A stretch of DNA of 64,000 bases from assembly GCA_026168455.1 (NCBI GenBank), contig CM047427.1, forward strand, positions 17,373,201 to 17,437,200. The letters run 5' to 3'. The stretch's first letter is position 1. The number at the start of each line of letters is the position of its first letter. Source of the stretch: Theocolax elegans. Its lineage: Eukaryota > Arthropoda > Insecta > Hymenoptera > Cerocephalidae. Below the pieces are notes generated by a model. The model did not search any database. It was not told the origin of the DNA and saw nothing but the letters and a program-made list of their open reading frames with translations. Position numbers and translations under genes: made by a program. Shown one piece after another: positions 48,089-58,262 of this stretch.

Positions 48089-48779
48089 TTAAACGCACGT
48101 TTCGTATTTTTCTGCATAATTCGGCATAACAATTATAAATGTTTCACAATTTTTATTTCACTTTTTTTATTATAATTTTTGGGTTGGAAAAGGTAAATTC
48201 CTGTAATTCAGGTCCGACATTTCGTTAAATATTATAAACTCCGTTGGTAGGAAAAATAATTTTATTATTTTAAATATGAAATACCCCGATTTAAACTCAA
48301 ATGATGAAAGTTTTTAATAGGCGAAAAGACTATATTTAATATATTCTACAATAATAATAAATCTTAACCTTAAAGTAGTTTTGATTAATTTATTCATAAT
48401 AGAGTTATTTAATTTAAATTATTTTAATTCATAAATGTACTTGGCTAAATAAAATTTAATTTAATTTTGTATCTGCCCAAATTAAATAGTTTGTAGTTAA
48501 TTAAAATTTATATTATTAAAAATATAATTTTTCTCGTCCAGGGCAAAAGTTTTAAATTAATATAGAATTGTTGTCGGTCTTGCTGAGCTAGACGTCTAAC
48601 GACTCTAAGAACTCCAAGGTTGCTCGCTCGAAAAGGCACGACAATTCGCCGCGTATCAATATCCCGAGGACAACATTATGAAGGCCACAAAGCCGCCAGA
48701 CATAAACAAAAAGAAGAGCAATAAAATACTAAGTAATAAATTGAAGAATATTTTAATAAGAAGAAAGAAATTTTAAGTC

Positions 48780-48852
48780 TATGTGTTTCGTCTTGGGACC
48801 GTCTGCCAGAACTCATCAGTGGGGCGCAGACGGTCCCTGCCCCAGACACACA
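48780..48852 (-). ncRNA. Type III hammerhead ribozyme (unit 1)
   Basis: Read on the minus strand from 48852: stem III strand UGUGUGU, then C17 (cleavage after the GUC, at 48845), stem I UGGGGC with GCCCCA (six perfect pairs, 13-nt loop), core CUGAUGA (48819-48813), stem II GUUCUGG with CCAAGAC (one U-G, one C-A, 9-nt loop), GAAA, then ACACAUA closing stem III (seven pairs, one G-U). All invariant core bases are present. The whole 9-nt loop II (CAGACGGUC) is perfectly complementary to nine bases of loop I (GACCGUCUG), the kind of loop-loop contact that stabilises natural hammerheads. Stem III is the open end, hence type III. Confidence 0.85.
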
Positions 48853-49094
48853 AACAATATTATTGAATCAAAATAATGATAAACTTAAAATTTTGGTATC
48901 GTAAGAACGAATGAACGGAGCCTATATAAGTACACATAAGTTGGCAAATCGGGAGTTCGAGAGAAAAACAACATGCAGGACGATGAAGGTTACTCATGCC
49001 ACAAAAAAGTGGTCCAAAAAGGCACCCGTGTAGAGTAAGTAAATATCTGCTACAATTTTTATATATTACAGTAGGATTAATATAAAAAAATTAA

Positions 49095-50077
49095 TCTGGG
49101 GAACATCTGGGCAAAGTCTGGCTAATAAAAGTCTGGCCAAAGTCTGGCTGGTAAGACACGATCCCAGACTTCACGATAATAATTTTGAAAAGTCTGTCCT
49201 AGAGTTGCCAGACTTTTTCCAATACTTTTTCCCAGATATCATAAGTGTCGCAAAAAGTTTGGGATATTTAAACAAGACTGTTTCAACACTTTTTCCCAAA
49301 TTTTAAAATTGTTGCATAAAGGACTTATTCCAGGTCTTTCCGTAGATATATAAACCGTTGAACAACATCTGGGAAATATTAACATGTCATCATTCAAGAC
49401 TTTTCCACACATTTTCCAAAACTTCCCATATTTTATGAAATAACGAAAAATACATCCAAATGTCTTTTTTAAATGCTTTTCATTTAATATTTTGTTCATA
49501 TCTTATTGTAATCTTACATTATTTAACTTCGCTCATTCGAAGAAAATTGATGTTGTGTTTTATCAAACAAAAAATATAGGGTTATGCAGCAATTTCATTT
49601 AAGTGAAGAAGGTTATTATTTGAGGCTAAAAAAAACGAACAGTTAGTGAAGTTGCTGCGTAACCCTACATTTCTTTCGTACAACATACAAAATCTTTCGT
49701 TTGATAAAACACAACATCAATTTTCTTCGAATGAGCGGAGTTAAATAATGTAAGATTATAATAAGATGTTCACAAAATATTAAACGAAAAGTTAACCGAA
49801 ATAAAATATATATATGTATTAAAAAAGACATTTAGCTCTAGTTTTCGTTATTTCATAAAATATTAGAAGTTTTGGAAAATGTGTGGAAAAGTCTTGTTTA
49901 AATATCCCAGACTTTGCGACACTTATGATATCTGGTAAAAAGTATTGGAAAAAGTCTGGCAACTCTAGGCCAGACTTTTCAAAATAATTGTCGTGAAGTG
50001 TGGAATCGTCTTACCAGCCAGACTTTGGCCAGACGTTTATTAGCCAGACTTTGCCCAGATGTTCCCCAGACTTATTT
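49095..50077. mobile_element. Palindrome with AGTCTGG repeats (unit 2)
   Basis: Counterpart of 47103-48088. Confidence 0.8.
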
Positions 50078-50766
50078 TTTTAAACGCACGTTTCGTATTT
50101 TTCTGCATAATTCGGCATAACAATTATAAATGTTTCACAATTTTTATTTCACTTTTTTTATTATAATTTTTGGGTTGGAAAAGGTAAATTCCTGTAATTC
50201 AGGTCCGACATTTCGTTAAATATTATAAACTCCGTTGGTAGAAAAATAATTTTATTATTTTAAATATGAAATACCCCGATTTAAACTCAAATGATGAAAG
50301 TTTTTAATAAGCGAAAAGACTATATTTAATATATTCTACAATAATAATAAATCTTAACCTTAAAGTAGTTTTTGATTAATTTATTCATAATAGATTATTT
50401 AATTTAAATTAATTTTAATTCATAAATGTACTTGCTAAATAAAAATTTAATTTAATTTTGTATCTGCCCAAATTAAATATTTGTAGTTAATTAAAATTTA
50501 TATTATTAAAAATATAATTTTTCTCGTCCAGGCAAAAGTTTTTAAATTAATATAGAATTTTGTCGGTCTTGCTGAGCTAACGTCTAACGACTCTAAGAAC
50601 TCCAAGTTGCTCGCTCGAAAAGGCACGACAATTCGCCGCGTATCAATCCCGAGGACAACATTATGAAGGCCACAAGCCGCCAGACATAAACAAAAAGAAG
50701 AAGCAAATAAAATACTAAGTAATAAAATTGAAAATATTTTAATAAGAAAGAAAGAAATTTTAAGTC

Positions 50767-50839
50767 TATGTGTTTCGTCTTGGGACCGTCTGCCAGAACT
50801 CATCAGTGGGGCGCAGACGGTCCCTGCCCCAGACACACA
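50767..50839 (-). ncRNA. Type III hammerhead ribozyme (unit 2)
   Basis: Identical in every core, stem and loop base to the copy at 48780-48852. The two predicted cleavage sites (48845 and 50832) are 1,987 nt apart, so a minus-strand transcript of the array could release one unit-length RNA. Confidence 0.85.
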
Positions 50840-51009
50840 AGACAATATTATTGAATCAAAATAATGATAAACTTAAAATTTTGGTATCGTAAGAACGAAT
50901 GAACGGAGCCTATATAAGTACACATAAGTTGGAAAATCTGATTGTGGATGGAAAAGTGCCCCCTCACATCAGAGTATGTACTATGGACATAATTTTAAAT
51001 CAAAGTCCT

Positions 51010-51225
51010 GTTATTATTAAAAATATAATTTTTCTCGCACAGGCAAAAGTTTTTAAATTAATATAGAATTTTGTCGCGGCCTTGTTGTGGCCTTCATAAT
51101 GTTGTCCTCGGGATTGATACGCGGCGAATTGTCGTGCCTTTTCGAGCGAGCAACTTGGAGTTCTTAGAGTCGTTAGACGTTAGCTCAGCAAGACCGACAA
51201 AATTCTATATTAATTTAAAATTTGT
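51010..51225. repeat. Third, rearranged fragment of the tandem unit
   Basis: 51010-51072 matches the AT-rich part of the unit (TATTATTAAAAATATAAT, GGCAAAAGTTTTTAAAT), then 51073-51205 is the inverse of the CpG-richer segment at 50560-50690, closed by the inverse of the phrase that opened it (AATTTTGTCG ... CGACAAAATT). So an internal segment is flipped between short inverted repeats. Confidence 0.75.
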
Positions 51226-51572
51226 ATTATTTGAAAATATATCAAACTATATAAAAATGTTACTACTTTTGAAAGAAAAAAAATAAAAGTTAAAATTTAT
51301 CTAATTGTTTGCTGCTAGATATTAGATTAACTATTGAATTTCGAAAGAATAAGTTATCAATATGATAGTAGCAACTATTTGGTAAAATGTAGACTATTTT
51401 ATGCTAGGAATAATTCTTTTATAATGAAATTTTTTATAAAATTGCACAATTTATAAAAATATTTTTTGTGTCAAACTTTTAATTAGCATAAAGAGTTAAT
51501 ATGTTTTTAATGCAATAAATTAATGTAAATTTTATAATTACTGTTAATTGAGTAGTAACTTTCATTGTGTAG

Positions 51573-51803
51573 GCACTACGGATGTTCAAATTACAGAAAA
51601 GGATGTCACGGATCTGCACGTTTGATGTTCAGCAATGACAAAAAGTCATTTATTTTGCAAATAGTGACACCTCATGATACTGAGATTTGCAGGCCGGTTC
51701 CGCAAATAAAATTAATCAAACGATTTAAGGAAGAATTTTTACAGAAAGCCGCGAATCCAGGTGTCGAAACTTTATATAAAGTATACGTCGAATTGACTAA
51801 AAA
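51573..51803 (+). CDS. FLYWCH-type zinc-finger exon
   Basis: The open segment lies between an acceptor (TTTCATTGTGTAG) and a donor (AAA then GTAAGG). It encodes HYGCSNYRKGCHGSARL, then FILQIVTPHDTEIC and a basic/acidic helix FKEEFLQKAANPGVETLYK. The C-x5-C spacing followed by an HD motif resembles a FLYWCH domain (usual HNH replaced by HDT), which is found in MULE-type transposases and in host proteins of the mod(mdg4) group. The first aromatic strand would be in the previous exon, which I could not find. It may be a single exon of a transposon gene. Confidence 0.5.
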
Positions 51804-52061
51804 GTAAGGGAAATGTACAGTTTAGTATAACTATTTAATTTTTAAAAATTTAAGTATGATAGATATATAAAGTTGTAGAGAGTATTTGAATTTGATTAGT
51901 TATTTGACATACTATATGAGTTTAATCTGTCTTTACGAGGTAAAGCGTTATTTTAATTATTATTTAAATAATTTTTTTCAAATCTCCCTTATCTTTTAAA
52001 TAAAGTAAACTTATGAAAAATTATGAAAAACTTTGACTTAAAATATATTGAATTTATATTT

Positions 52062-52125
52062 GGGCTATTTCACGTCAAGTGGTACGATGAAAATTTTAAA
52101 TCACTCCAAATTTTGTGAACAGACT
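52062..52125. mobile_element. Degenerate end of the 14.45-kb foldback family
   Basis: GGGCTATTTCACGTCAAGTGGTACGATGAAAATTTTAAAT resembles the terminus at 14454. The partner arm is absent. Confidence 0.6.
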
Positions 52126-52179
52126 AGAAATATCTTAAATATAATTCAAATGAGTATTGGGAATCGTATATTTTATTTA

Positions 52180-53368
52180 GTTAGGATCTCCCAATGCCGA
52201 AATTTCTTTGTGTGTATTAATGATCTGCCGAAAGTTCTTACATATAGCAATTATATGCTATTTGCCAATGATGCCCAGGTCTACCATTCGTTTTTTTCGT
52301 CAGAATTGAGAACGGACTTTTTAAATTACGAAAGTGAGGTTAAATCGCTTGTGGTCACGATCTCTCCCTTTCTCGATTGGACAAAGAAAGTGCTATCGAT
52401 CTCGAGTCGTGTACATGGGGTTTTACACTCATTGCGTTATTATAGAAAGACTTTGTCACGAGTGCTTAGGAAAAGTCTGGTAGAAACACTTATTTTTCCA
52501 CACTTCGATTATGCATGGGCGGTTTACAATGACGTCGATCAAACCAGAAATCTGAAGCTCCAGGCTGCTAAATGCATGTGTTCGGTTTGTGTGGGAGGAC
52601 ATAGCGAGAAGAGAACATGTTACTCCGTATAGGTTAAGTTTCAGGTGGTTATCGGTCGAGTCCAGACGTTCATACTTCATTGGTTCCCTTGCATGCAGTA
52701 TCATCACTCATAACTCTCCCATCTATCTGGCAAATCATTTCATCAAACTAAACACCCCCCATCATAATCCTCGCACTTCCTCTCGTCATCCATCAAAATC
52801 GCTTAACTACCTTCCCCTTCGTACTGAGGCACTAAATAAATCTTTTACCATTACTTCATCCAAGATCATAAACGAACTTCCTCTCTGTACATTCGACAAA
52901 TCATTAATCAGTCATTTTAAAAGCTCATTATTTCAATACCTGCTTGGACTCGACCAAACTGCCTGGTCCACCAGAATGCTAAACGAGGGTATAACAGCAC
53001 CGCAAATCCCTGACCTCGAGTAGAGGGAGACGAAAAAATTGTATGCGAATCATTACATCTCGTCGTTATATTTCTTATTTATTTATTTATTTTATATTAT
53101 GTTAATGTTATTATTATTTTTATTATCTTTATTTTTAATTTTATATTGTTATTTTAATTTTTTTTATTATTATTAGTTTGTACAAATCGTTTCTATCACG
53201 AAATTTTAAGTAAATGCGTTACATAGTTTTAAGTAAAATTTTATATTGAAAATGTAAAAATATAAATCAACTTGTAATTTAATATTTATATCATATGTAC
53301 ATATAATTATAAGTGCCTACGAGGTTTCAATCCCTTAGGCCAAATAAAGGAAATCAATCAATCAATCT
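52180..53368 (+). pseudogene. Non-LTR retrotransposon, 3' half of reverse transcriptase and 3' end
   Basis: Two overlapping frames (to 52632, then 52589-53023) show NDLPKVLTYSNYMLFANDAQ (the catalytic box, with ADD changed to AND), VHGVLHSLRYYRKTLSR, LIFPHFDYAWAVYND, and a C-terminal part PLRTEALNKSFTI, FKSSLFQYLL. The region between the catalytic box and VHGVL is shortened. The 3' end is AT-rich and finishes CAAATAAAGGAAATCAATCAATCAATC (53341-53367), a short-tandem tail typical of some LINE clades (Jockey/CR1-like by the thumb motifs, not certain). It is dead because of the frameshift and the altered catalytic residue. Confidence 0.75.
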
Positions 53369-54120
53369 CTCGATGGACCCGTTGTATGGCGGCACGTCCA
53401 CGTGCGCGGCCGTTACAATACTCTCGATCGGCACTCGCGCCCGCGTATTCACTCTTACACTTTCTCTCTCTATCTCTCACTCTCTAATGCTCGTGACCCT
53501 GCTATACGCGCCTCGCGTGATGCAAGTACCATGTACGACTTACTTTTTCTGGCCTGGTATGCCAGTTACCAATTATCCGGGTGCTCGCCAACTTCTTCTC
53601 CTCCTTGTTGCTTCGCCACTCGACACCTCCTTCGGCTTCTCTCGGGGAAAATCCTTTGTCTTTTTCTACTGATGATGCCGCCCTCGCCGTCGCTTTTCTC
53701 TCTCTAGAGATCCCAGGAAGGCTCACAACTTACTCGCACCGATTCAAAAACCATACCGACACACTTCAAATGCTCAGTACCACCCAGCAATCGCGAGATT
53801 CCGACGTTCGGGAAATGGCTAGTGAGCCCGGCGGTGACCGAAATTCAACTGACCGCGCGGCATCGTAGTATTCGCCGCGACGATCGCTACCGATCTGCTC
53901 TTCCCTTCCATTGGTCCCCGCGCGCGACACACTACCAATTAGGGACTATCTTTTCGTAGTCCGCGCGGGTTACCATCCTTCTCTCTATCAGAGTTGTTTA
54001 TTTCACTAAATTCAGGGAACTCGCCAACCGTTACATTGTTTCTCTCAAAGTAAACATTTTTCGACAACTTTTATTTGTCGCAAACTTTTTTAATTGTTAT
54101 TTGAAAACGCCACAGACGGT
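53369..54120. promoter_or_regulatory. CpG-rich block with TC tract, possible promoter or LTR
   Basis: GC-rich sequence with a (TC)n tract (53460-53490), a CCATTGG inverted CCAAT box (about 53909-53915) and several TCAG-type initiators. Frames on both strands overlap but none shows a domain. It could be a host promoter or part of an LTR element. Nothing decides between them. Confidence 0.25.
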
Positions 54121-54300
54121 TGGGCGAACGAGATATTGAAGTGTCACCTGATGAAAGTCGTTGTTTGCTACAAGAAATCCAATCCCACACATGTGTTGGT
54201 ACTAATAATAGAGAACAAACGCCTGGGATAAATAGTTCGATGCATTACATTGCTTCTAAAGGCAGTTACACTGGACTGCATGAGGAGGATGGTGGACTCA
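54121..54300. other. Unassigned segment before the foldback element
   Basis: A short frame (54120-54362) runs from here into the foldback element and is therefore not a gene as it stands. Upstream residues (VSPDESRCLLQEIQ) are not recognised. Confidence 0.3.
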
Positions 54301-54878
54301 CAAGGGGGGTACTTGACCCCCGGGAAACGCATCTTATCCGAACTTTGATATGTCTTTTATAATATAAAAATGTCAAGAAAGCCAAGTTATCTCTTGCCAA
54401 TGGCCACTTTTACAGGAGTTATTCCACATCTAATAATATCAGTAAAAATTACTTCCAATTTGATCGCTTACAACTCGGAAACAAATAGAAATAGGCACTG
54501 AAACCAAAAACCAGAAGAAAGTTGAGTTCAAGTAGATATGGTTTGAAAAAAAGAAGCTCAAATTGCTTAATTTGGAGCAAAGCTATAAAGAAAATAAGAA
54601 ATTAATGATTATTAGGCCAAAAGAAATAATAAATTTTTCATATTAAACTTTTCATATAAAATTTCTTCAATTTCTTATTTTCTTTATAATTTTGCTTCAA
54701 GCAATCAAATTACAAGCGATCAAATTGGAAGTAATTTTTACTAATATTATTATCGAATAATTCCCGTAAAAGTGGCCATTGGCAAGCGATAACTTGGATT
54801 TCTTTACATTTTTATATTATAAAAGACATACCAAAGTTAGGATAAGATTCCTTTCCCGGAGGTCAAGTACTTCCCTTG
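54301..54878. mobile_element. Foldback MITE, CAAGG ends, 3-bp TCA duplication
   Basis: A 578-bp element with CAAGGGGGGTACTTGACC ends, flanked by TCA at 54298-54300 and 54879-54881. It keeps the left-arm part (CTCTTGCCAATGGCCACTTT) missing from the sister at 16865-17409, with some loss in the other arm. Confidence 0.85.
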
Positions 54879-54885
54879 TCAGTAG

Positions 54886-55650
54886 TATCAGTATACTTAA
54901 ATGTGGTGAAGAAAAAGTATGGCTGATTGTTGACTACAAATGGCAATCTTAACTGGAAAAATATTTTGCAGATTATTTAAGAACAGATTCCGATGAAGAC
55001 AAGGTTTGCATTCAGATATTGAAACACAAAATTTATTTCATAACGCCACGTTTGTTGCAAAAGTGGAAGATTCCATTTTCTATATTTGTCCAAAGACCAG
55101 GTAATATAATATGATTTTTGTAAGATCGGGCACATCCCATTCAGTTATTAATGCAGGTAGAAATATAGCTGAAGCAATTAATTTCGGATGTAATCGATAG
55201 AATGCTTCATATCAACCAACCGTTTGCGAATATACTGAAATTAAGAAATTGTTGTAATAGTACAAAAAACAATTGAAGAAAAAATTGTTTCAATGTGGGG
55301 TAAATGAATGTGAAGAGTTGTTTAGAACAAAAAGCAAGCTGAAAAAACACATTCAACTAGTTTGTGATATAATATTCTCAAACAAAAGTAATTTACGAAA
55401 GCACGAGTCAGTTCAAAAACGTAAAGCATTAGGCCAATGCTTGATTTGCTTAAAACAGGTAAAAAATTTAAAATACCACATGAACAATAATCATAAAGGT
55501 CCGAAACTTGCCCAATATGTCATAAAAAATTCTCTAAGAAAATTATGAAACAACACATAAGGTTATGTAATCCTGAAAAATGTGAATTTTGCGATGAAAC
55601 TTTCTTAAAATGAACAGCTTTTGTAAATCACATGAAAATTCACAAAAGTT
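54886..55650 (+). pseudogene. JmjC-domain plus C2H2 zinc-finger pseudogene
   Basis: After ILKCGEEKVWLIVDY (54886 on) and a stop, the frame shows LKHKIYFITPRLLQKW, IPFSIFVQRPG, then with a small frameshift near 55112 FVRSGTSHSVINAGRNIAEA and INFGCNR, a stop where Trp is expected, and NASYQPTVCE. These match the second half of a JmjC (Fe(II)/2-oxoglutarate demethylase) domain including the His in SHSVINAG. From 55273 follow C2H2-like fingers: CGVNECEELF ... HIQLVC, CLICLKQVKNLKYHMNNNH, then in a shifted frame CPICHKKF, CEFCDETF, HMKIH. At least three lesions are present. JmjC domains with this pattern act as histone demethylases; whether this was host or transposon-borne is unknown. Confidence 0.65.
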
Positions 55651-56570
55651 AATGAGGAACTACGTGTTGATGTTTTTATAATGATATTAACACTAAAGAT
55701 TAATCGGTTATTTGTAAATTTCAGACAAATACCAATGATTGTAGTGAGTACATAACCTGAGAAATACATATAAATTTCTTGTTAAAATTATGTCACGTAA
55801 AAGCATAATACAACACTGAAAATATCATGCATCCGTACTAATAGTTTCCATACGATTGTTAATATATAATGATAATAAAGTTCAATGAAAATGTTTAATA
55901 AATACATTTTATGTAAATATTAATACATACTTCTTCAATAATACAAGTTTAACATATTGGATAAAGAAAATAATAGTATACGACTGAGTAACGATCATAA
56001 CCGAAAACTGTTGTAAAATTATTCATTATTAGTCGAAAAAATAATGGCAAATTTTTTAAGTATTTTCATTAATAATTAATTCGTTTTTGAGTAGGTTTAC
56101 TGGGTACAATTAAAAATACATTATATAGATATAAATAATTATAAACAAATTCAGTCATGAATTATTTATAAAAATTACCTGAGTCTTAAGAAATCAAAGC
56201 ACACGAATAAAAAAGAAAGAAATCCATATAGCTTCTTAAAATATCCTTACATTCAATTTTATAAAATGATATATGTAATTTAGAGCAATTAACAAAAAAA
56301 TCACATAATATTGAATGTATAATTATTGAAAATATACATTCAAGTAAATCGTGATTATAGTTCCATGTACAATGATCAAAAGTGCTTAGAAAAATAGTTT
56401 TACATAAAATACTATAAAGCACGGTGTCATACATGAAGAGAAATTGATATTGAATAAAATGACGGGGAAGTGGTAAATCAAACGTAATGTATTAACACGT
56501 AACACATATTGGACGCACTTCACAGAGGTAGTCGTTGGATGGAGCTTATTTCACTCAACACGATCAGTGT
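55651..56570. other. Gene-free AT-rich stretch
   Basis: No gene or recognisable repeat. Confidence 0.45.
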
Positions 56571-56578
56571 TGTTATAA

Positions 56579-56859
56579 TAAAGGACCCCGTAACACGCCT
56601 ATGGGAAATGTGGTTTCCGTCAATTTCGCTGAATTTTTTATATGTTGTGTGTCTTGGCGTCCTGAACAAAAGTCTCAATGGGCACAAAGCTCTAAACGCA
56701 ATAGGTCCCACAGTAGGGGCCCCTGAAGTCACTATTACAGGGTATCAGCTCTAATAGTAATTCTCGGTACTGATTGCACTTTATCATACACTGGTTTCTT
56801 TTAATATGGTAAACTCTGGGTAGTACTAATGCAAACGGCAAACATACTTAATTTTTTAT

Positions 56860-56908
<49 letters not shown>

Positions 56909-57535
56909 TTACATTTTTAATTTTTATTTTGATCAATACGAATTCCGCTTGATTAATACTTTTAATTCTCTTTGAAATTGTTGTATAATATTGATAGTGT
57001 TACTCTATTACTATGTTATAATGAAAACTACGTGTTTATACTCTACCCAATAAACCTTGAGTTAAACGCCATTACAAATATAAAGTCTGATTACTTAAGC
57101 TATACATTTACAAAACTTTCGTTTGGGGGGTTTGGGCCTCCATAAACATTAAAAAAGAGTATCGACAAACTCCTATCGTACAATAATACTCGTTTATGCA
57201 TCTTTTAGTGGGGCCCGTCTGTAGTCCTATCGAATTTTTGGGCTTGGGCCCATTAGAGCAGGGAATTGGCATACCGAGACAAAATTGCGGTAAACCAAAA
57301 ATTAGGCCATATTAACGGAAACCAGTGTACGATAAAGTGCAATCAGCACCGAGAATTACTATTAGAGCTGATACCCTGTAATAGTGACTTCAGGGGCCCC
57401 TACTGTGGGACCTATTGCGTTTAGAGCTTTGTGCCCATTGAGACTTTTGTTCAGGACGCCAAGACACACAACATATAAAAAATGCAACGAAATTGACGGA
57501 AACCACATTTCCCATAGGCGTGTTACGGGGTCCTT
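56579..57535. mobile_element. Long-TIR element (~230-bp inverted ends)
   Basis: The left arm (GGACCCCGTAACACGCC ..., to about 56805) and the right arm (about 57307-57535) are ~95% inverse. The ~500-bp centre has an (AT)n tract (56867-56906) and no coding sequence. The flanks AAA and TTT join to AAATTT exactly as in the neighbouring repeat at 58027-58034, suggesting an insertion with no visible target duplication. Frames over the arms are artefacts. Confidence 0.75.
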
Positions 57536-58262
57536 TAACGGTCTGTACGAGCCAGAATATATAAATATTCTTAATCATCAGTCAATTCTTAATCATACGC
57601 CAAACTGAATGAGCATAAATAATTTAATTCTGGAAATTAAGTAAGTTAAATTGAAAATATTAATGTGGAAATAAAAAAGTTATTAAGATAACTTTAAATA
57701 CAAAGATACAGCAAATGTATGACAAAATTATAGAAGTATTAAATGTTTCGACCACAATTGCTAGTAGGTCTCGTCAGTAAGGACTGGCAATCTACCTTAG
57801 ACATTTAAAATTGAATTTATATCGAAATAGACCAAGAACAATACTATTGAGTGCGGTACATATATACATTTAGAAGACTTCATCACTTACATGTATTAGA
57901 AACCAAGCAAAACCCCCTAGTTGATAAAGTTGAAAACAATCAATACTGTCTTGGGTAGGCGCAAACTCGACCACAAACGCCTGAATATGTTTTTAAAGAG
58001 TACGCTCGTGAAATTTTATGTTATAATAAATTTAACGGTCTGTGCGTGCCAGAATATATAAATATTCTTAAACACCAGTTAATGATGTGCTACAATTCGT
58101 AGCCTCTACGCCAAACTGAATAAGCATAAATAATTTAATTCTGGAAACTAAGTAAGTAAAATTGAAAATATTAATGTGGAAATAAAAAAATTATTAAGAT
58201 GATACAGAAAATGTATGACAAAATTTTAAATGTATTCAATGTTTCGACCACAATTACCAGTA
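57536..58262. repeat. Two ~230-bp direct repeats, 497 bp apart
   Basis: Both start TTAACGGTCTGT, share GCCAGAATATATAAATATTC, AAACTGAATRAGCATAAATAATTTAATTCTGG, and end ATGTTTCGACCACAATT. The first continues into a hammerhead-like core; the second loses it. The phrase TGTTTCGACCACAATT is similar to Penelope-type terminal repeats. Confidence 0.75.
57745..57777 (-). ncRNA. Hammerhead-like core, stem I and III weak
   Basis: On the minus strand CUGACGA, GACC, 13-nt loop, GGUC, GAAAC: a clean core with a perfect 4-bp stem II. Stem III would be at best one pair before AUU, and stem I three pairs (UUA/UAA). It is probably a decayed Penelope-type hammerhead and may not cleave. Confidence 0.45.

Larger units (their letters stand above)
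46952..48943. repeat. ~1.99-kb tandem unit 1
   Basis: Starts GCAAATCGGGAGTTCGAGAG and is followed directly by a second copy. Contents in order: a 21-codon mini-frame (46981-47046), a 985-bp palindrome, a TTAA-MITE-like right end (GGTCCGACATTTCGTTAA, about 48212-48229), an AT-rich part, a CpG-richer segment (about 48570-48700) and a minus-strand hammerhead ribozyme. The two units differ by a few percent, mainly small gaps. Confidence 0.9.
48944..50932. repeat. ~1.99-kb tandem unit 2
   Basis: Head-to-tail copy of unit 1, ending ACACATAAGTTGG before unrelated sequence. The array is a dimer in this window. Confidence 0.9.

Noticed and set aside
47305..49831. Frames in the tandem-unit palindromes (such as those at 47305-47972)
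   Set aside because: They are products of the palindrome, identical in both units, with no domain.
50498..50845. 115-codon minus-strand frame with a hydrophobic segment
   Set aside because: It overlaps the hammerhead and is opened by chance. Unit 1 does not keep it because of small gaps.
53313..53868. Overlapping frames in the CpG-rich block at 53.4-53.9 kb
   Set aside because: Frames on both strands overlap with no domain, and none continues into a splice-supported exon.
56509..57608. Frames of 62-81 codons in the long-TIR element
   Set aside because: They are the two strands of the same inverted repeat and have no domain.
58240..58262. Fourth hammerhead in the second 230-bp repeat
   Set aside because: GAAAC and part of stem II remain, but the CUGANGA strand is lost.
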